Origin: Amorphochlora amoebiformis
Taxonomy: Eukaryota > Cercozoa > Chlorarachniophyceae
Direction of reading: 5' to 3'
DNA: 64,000 nt
Assembly (NCBI GenBank): GCA_054601695.1
Contig: BAAHQB010000104.1
Location: 310,001-374,000 of the forward strand
The position numbers and the translations under genes are program-made. Below are positions 58,922-64,000 of this stretch, piece by piece. Under the pieces are notes generated by a model, which was given only the letters and a program-made list of their open reading frames with translations, ran no database searches and had not been told where the DNA came from. The stretch's first letter is position 1; every line of letters begins with the position of its first letter.

Positions 58922-58970
<49 letters not shown>

Positions 58971-58977
58971 GCGTATG

Positions 58978-59020
<43 letters not shown>

Positions 59021-59067
59021 CATAGGCAGGTTGACGATCGAGCTCAAATGTGTCTGATGCACAGGAA

Positions 59068-59117
<50 letters not shown>

Positions 59118-59244
59118 CTATATGTATATAATACATATATGTATAAATATATATGTTATATACATATAGGCAGGTTGACGATCAAGCTGAGATGGCGTCT
59201 ATTATTAATGTAATAAATAATATATATATATATATATGTGTGTA

Positions 59245-59286
<42 letters not shown>

Positions 59287-59380
59287 TACATATATACTAT
59301 ACAAATATCATGTATATCTGCGTATCCTAAGATGCACACAAATAGACATGTACCTAGTATATATACATATTTTTATAAAG

Positions 59381-59424
<44 letters not shown>

Positions 59425-59649
59425 TCTATATATAGATATACATATATTATATTATATTATATATATATATATATTCATATGCACAGAACATGCACACATA
59501 GCACATATGATATATTTGAATACCTTAACCCGGTGAACAACATATGATATTACCACCGTAGCAGCGGCACCCCCCTCTGCTACTAGTGCTGATAGGATAT
59601 ATATATATATATATGTACATATATATATATATATGTACATATATGTATA

Positions 59650-59701
<52 letters not shown>

Positions 59702-59791
59702 AAACATATATATATATATATTCATACAGATATGTATATAAATATATATATATATATATATGTATAATATGAATTATATACATACATATAT

Positions 59792-59829
<38 letters not shown>

Positions 59830-59871
59830 ATATATATATATATATATAATATATAATATATATATATAAAA

Positions 59872-59926
<55 letters not shown>

Positions 59927-62562
59927 TACGAGAGGGTTAGGGTTTGGGTTAGATTTAGGGTTAGGGCTAGGGTTACATTAGGGTTAAGTTAGGGGTTAGG
60001 ATAGGGTTAGGGCTAGGATAGTGTTAGGGCTAGGGTTAGATTAGGGTTAGAATAAGGTTAGGACTAGGGTTAGATTAGGGTTGCATAGGGTTAGGCTTAG
60101 GGTTAGATTAGGGTTAGGATAGGGTTAGGGCCAGGGTTAGATTAGGGTTAAGATAGGGTTAGGGCTAGGGTTAGATTAGGGTTAGGATAGGGTAAGGGTT
60201 AGATTAGGGTTAGGATAGGTTTAGGTCTAGGGTTAGATTAGGGTTAGAGCTAGTGCTAGATTAGCATTAGGATAGGGTTGGGGCTAGGGTTAGATTAGGG
60301 TTAGGATAGGGTTAGGGCTGGGGTTAGATTAGGGATAAGATAGGGTTAGGGCTAGGGTTAGGATAGGGTCAGGGCTAGGGTTAGATTAGGGTTAGGATAG
60401 GGTTAGAGCTAGGGTTAGATTAGGGTTAGGATAGGGTTTGGGCTAGGGTTAGATTAGGGTTAGGATAGGGTTTGGGTTACATTAGGGTTGGATAGGGTTA
60501 GGGTTAGGGTTAGATTAGGGTGAGGATAGGGTTAGGACTAGGGTTAGGTTAGGGTTGGATAGGGTTAGGATTAGGGTTAGATTAGGGTTAGGATAGGGTT
60601 AGAGTTAGGGTTAGATTAGGGTTAGGATAGGGTTAGGGTTAGATTAGGGTTAGGATAGGTCTAGGACTAGGGTTAGAGGGTTAGGATAGGGTTAGGGCTA
60701 GGGTTAGATTTGGGTTAGGATATGGTTTGGGCTAGGGTTTAATTGGGGTTAAGATAGGGTTAGGCTAGGATTAAATTAGGGTTAGGATAGGGTTGGGGTT
60801 TAGATTAGTGTTAGGATAGGGTTAGGACTTGTGTTATATTAGGGTTAGGGCTAGGGTTAGATTAGGGTTAGGATAGGGTTGGGGCTAGGGTTAGATTATG
60901 GTTGGAGCCCTAACCCTATCCTAACCTTAATCTAACCCCAACTCTAATCCTATCCAACCCTAATCTAACCCTAGCCCAAACCCTATCCTAACCCTATCTA
61001 ACCCTAACCCTAACGTTATCCTAACCTAACCCTAGCCCTAACCTTATCCTAACCCTAATCTAACCCTAACTCTAAGTCTCTAACCCTATCTAGGTTAGAT
61101 TAAGTTAGGATAGGGTTAGGGCTAGGTTTAGATTAGGGTTAGGATAGGGTTTAGGCTAGGGTTAGATTAGGGTTAGGATAGGATTTGGGCTAGTGCTACC
61201 TTAGGGTTGGATAGGGTTAGGATTAGGGTTAGATTAGGGTTAGGATAGGGTGGGGCTAGGGTTAGATTAGGTTAGGATAGGGTTCGGCTAGGGTTAGATT
61301 AGGGTTAGGATAGGGTTAGGGCTAGGGTTAGATTAGGGTTAGGATAGGGTTTGGGCTAGGGTTAGATTAGGGTTAGGATAGGATTTCGGCTCGGGTTTGA
61401 TTAGGGTTGGATAGGGTTAGGATTAGGGTTAGATTAGGGTTAGGATAGGGTTAGAGCTAGGGTTAGATTAGGGTTAGGATAGGGTTAGGGCTAGGGTTAG
61501 ATTAGGGTTGGATAGGTAAGGGTTAGATTAGGGTTAGGATAGGGTTAGGGCTCGGGTTAGGATAGGGTTAGATTAGGGTTAGGCTACGGTTAGATAAGGG
61601 TTAGAATATGGTTAGAATAGGGTTAGATTAGGGTTAGGATAGGGTTAGGGCTAGGGTTAGAGAAGCGTTAGGATAGGGTTAGGGATAGATTAGTATTAGG
61701 ATAGGGTTAGAACTAGTGTTAGATTAGGTTAGGATAGGGTTAGGGCTAGGGTTAGATTAGGGTTAGGATAGGATTAGGGGTAGGGTTAGATTAGGGTTAG
61801 GATAGGGTTCGGCTAGGTTAGATTAGGGTAGGATAGGGTTAGGGTTAGGGTTAGATTAGGGATAGGATAGGGTTAGGGCTAGGGTTAGATTTATGGTTAG
61901 GATAGAATTGGGTTAGGAGTTAGATTTAGGGTTGAATGAAGGTTGGGGGTAGGGTTAGGTTTAGGGTTAAGGTTAGGGTTAGTTTAGATAGGTTTAGGAT
62001 ATAATATATATATAAATATATATATATATATAATATGTATATATATATAAACAATATATACATATATATATATATATATTTATATATTCATATACATAAA
62101 ACCTCCAAGGAACATCCATGCGTGGTAAGAATTTTTGGCCCAGCCTGAGAGCACTCCGAAGCCTAAATGGATATCTAATATACATTATGTACATATCTAT
62201 ATATAAACATGAGCATATAAATTTTTAAATATATGTATATCATAATGTATATTAAACAATATATGGAAGTTTATATGCGTGTGTGTTTGTTGAGGTATTT
62301 TCCGCAGTGCATAAAAAATATTATACACACATATGTACACAAATATATATTCATATAATAATATATATATATATATATTATATATGTATATATATATGTG
62401 TGTATATGTGTATCTATATATATATATGTATATGTGTGTATCTATATATATATATATATATGTAAGTTATATATATTATATATATATATATGTATATATG
62501 TACATAAATAAAAACATACATTATCTACATATATATATACATATATATATACATATACAAAC

Positions 62563-62615
<53 letters not shown>

Positions 62616-62709
62616 CATATAGATATATATATATATATATTGAAATATATATATATATATGTTTATATATATTTCAATATATCTATATATGTATATATAT
62701 ATATGTTTG

Positions 62710-62751
<42 letters not shown>

Positions 62752-62817
62752 CATGTGTATATGTAGATATGTATGTATGTATATTGAAATGTATATATAC
62801 ATGTGTGTTTATATACA

Positions 62818-62861
<44 letters not shown>

Positions 62862-62991
62862 AGCACCTAGACCAACTAGAAACGCTTCAGCGAGGCCAAG
62901 CGTCTGGTAGACCATAATAAAGTCATTCCAACCTGAAGTTTACATATATATATATATACATAATATTATAAAAACTATATATGTATTAATG

Positions 62992-63022
<31 letters not shown>

Positions 63023-63088
63023 ATGTAGACTGTATATGTAAGTGGACATGCCCCTATGCAAGAAACATGCTGTAGAATGCCATACAAG

Positions 63089-63122
<34 letters not shown>

Positions 63123-63173
63123 TAATATTCTAGCATAGATACCCCAATGGATATCGTTGTTGGAGTGGATATG
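57642..63173 (-). CDS. Unrecognised multi-pass membrane protein, 5' end uncertain
   Basis: Exons in order: 63173-63143 (one of six near-identical cassettes), 62932-62867, 62162-62103, 59588-59524, 58701-58620 (donor uncertain; 58648 also possible), 57745-57642, ending TGA. Phases carry across all five junctions, giving ~136 residues. Hydrophobic stretches are [22 protein letters not shown], continuing into FGVLSGW (exons 2-3), then [20 protein letters not shown] (exons 3-4), followed by [12 protein letters not shown], an acidic KTDDGDQG loop, and a C-terminus [23 protein letters not shown]. These look like two or three membrane helices with a short tail. No family is recognised. The start codon has not been found and may lie off the right edge. 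Intron 3 contains the 2-kb telomere-like array. Confidence 0.55.
58684..59200 (-). repeat. Four copies of an exon 5' edge with its splice acceptor
   Basis: GGCAGGCTGACGATCGAGCT plus ~20 bp recurs at 58684-58726, 58878-58915, 59024-59066 and 59168-59200, with TA arrays between. On the minus strand each keeps CAG followed by CTCGATCGTCAGCCTGCC (one has CTTGATCGTCAACC; one loses the acceptor context). Only the first continues into a full exon (58701-58620). Confidence 0.8.
59925..61995. repeat. Higher-order TTAGGG-like satellite with inverted block
   Basis: About 2.07 kb built on a ~34-bp unit, GGGCTAGGGTTAGATTAGGG plus TTAGGATAGGGTTA, repeated about 55 times. At ~60905 the array flips strand (CCCTAACCCTATCCTAACC...) and returns at ~61087. 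It lies in intron 3 of the membrane-protein gene. It differs from the 24.7-kb array, which has no ATTAGGATAGGG phase. Confidence 0.88.
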
Positions 63174-63237
63174 CTATATTTATATTATATAAATATTTGT
63201 ACATATATATACATTTATTTATATATATATATATATA

Positions 63238-63280
<43 letters not shown>

Positions 63281-63365
63281 CTAGCATATAGACCCCAATG
63301 GATAGTGGATATGTATGTTTATGTTATATATATATATATATGTATTATATCTATATATATACAAC

Positions 63366-63415
<50 letters not shown>

Positions 63416-63803
63416 CTAGCATATATACCCCAATGGATATCGTTGTTGGTGTGGATATGCTATATTTATATTATATACATACATATATATATACATATGT
63501 ATATATATACATACATATACATATATATATATATAATATATATATATATATAAATATATAATATTCTAGAATATATACCCCAATGGATATCGTTGTTGGG
63601 TGGATATGCTATATTTATATTATATCATATATATATATATATATATTCATATGTATATATATATATATGTTCATACATATGATATTCAAGCATATATACC
63701 CCAATGGATATCGTTATTGGAGTGGATATGCTATGTTTATATTATACACATACATATATATATATATATATACACATATATATTATATATATACATATAT
63801 ATA

Positions 63804-63841
<38 letters not shown>

Positions 63842-63975
63842 CATGTACATATATACATACATATATATATACATACATATATATATATATATATATATGT
63901 ATACATATAATATTCTAGCATATATACCCCAATGGATATCATTGTTTAAGTGGATATGCTATATTTATAATATAC
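63131..63975 (-). repeat. Six tandem exon-like cassettes (~140-bp period)
   Basis: The block AATATTCTAGCATATATACC plus CCAATGGATATCGTTGTTGG plus AGTGGATATGCTATATTTAT recurs near 63131, 63281, 63413, 63561, 63690 and 63909, separated by TA arrays. Minus-strand reading of copy 1 gives acceptor ATAG, a 31-nt body encoding [10 protein letters not shown], and donor GTATCT. Copies 3, 5 and 6 keep the 31-nt length ([30 protein letters not shown]); copy 2 is deleted and copy 4 has a 1-nt deletion. Confidence 0.75.
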
Positions 63976-64000
63976 ATATATACACACACACACACACATA

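Overview
The window is eukaryotic nuclear DNA. It holds six protein genes whose short, GC-balanced exons sit like islands inside introns made mostly of (TA)n arrays. Nearly every long reading frame that can be drawn here (Tyr/Ile-rich, 'YIYIYI') is TA microsatellite, not a gene. I rebuilt the genes by finding the non-TA islands, choosing GT..AG borders and requiring codon phase to carry across every junction. Predicted products point to a unicellular eukaryote (protist, alga or early fungus-like lineage). There is no tRNA, rRNA, CRISPR array or bacterial-type operon. I cannot place the lineage from this sequence alone.

Layout, left to right: (1) 117-6237, minus: 5' part of an SPF45/RBM17-type splicing factor, running off the left edge. 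(2) 6496-9530, plus: Mediator subunit MED18 in 5 exons, head-to-head with RBM17 across 258 bp that carry a TCTCGCGAGA palindrome. (3) 11717-20854, plus: a 16-exon, ~934-residue ADAM-type membrane metalloprotease whose cytosolic tail ends in a WW domain. (4) 21454-46982, minus: an unrecognised ~753-residue protein cut into about 40 exons (mean ~57 nt) over 25.5 kb, with two CxxC zinc ribbons. (5) 47171-57234, plus: a 19-exon, ~539-residue CaMK/CDPK-like protein kinase with an N-terminal MGQEAS myristoylation-type start, head-to-head with gene 4 across 188 bp. (6) 57642 to ~63173 or beyond, minus: an unrecognised membrane protein, probably incomplete at its 5' end.

Non-genic structure is rich. 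It includes GA/CT tracts, minisatellites and two degenerate TTAGGG arrays lying inside introns (24.7-25.7 kb and 59.9-62.0 kb), each with an internal inverted block. A ~0.4-kb TE-like element occurs in two inverted copies (22.2 and 44.3 kb). A recurring oddity is 'exon echoes': an exon edge plus its splice site is duplicated once to five extra times inside the adjoining TA-rich intron, most strikingly six copies of a 31-nt exon-like cassette at 63.1-64.0 kb.

The genes do not form a pathway. RBM17, MED18 and the kinase are housekeeping or regulatory; the ADAM protease and the last gene are membrane proteins; the 40-exon gene is of unknown role, possibly organellar.
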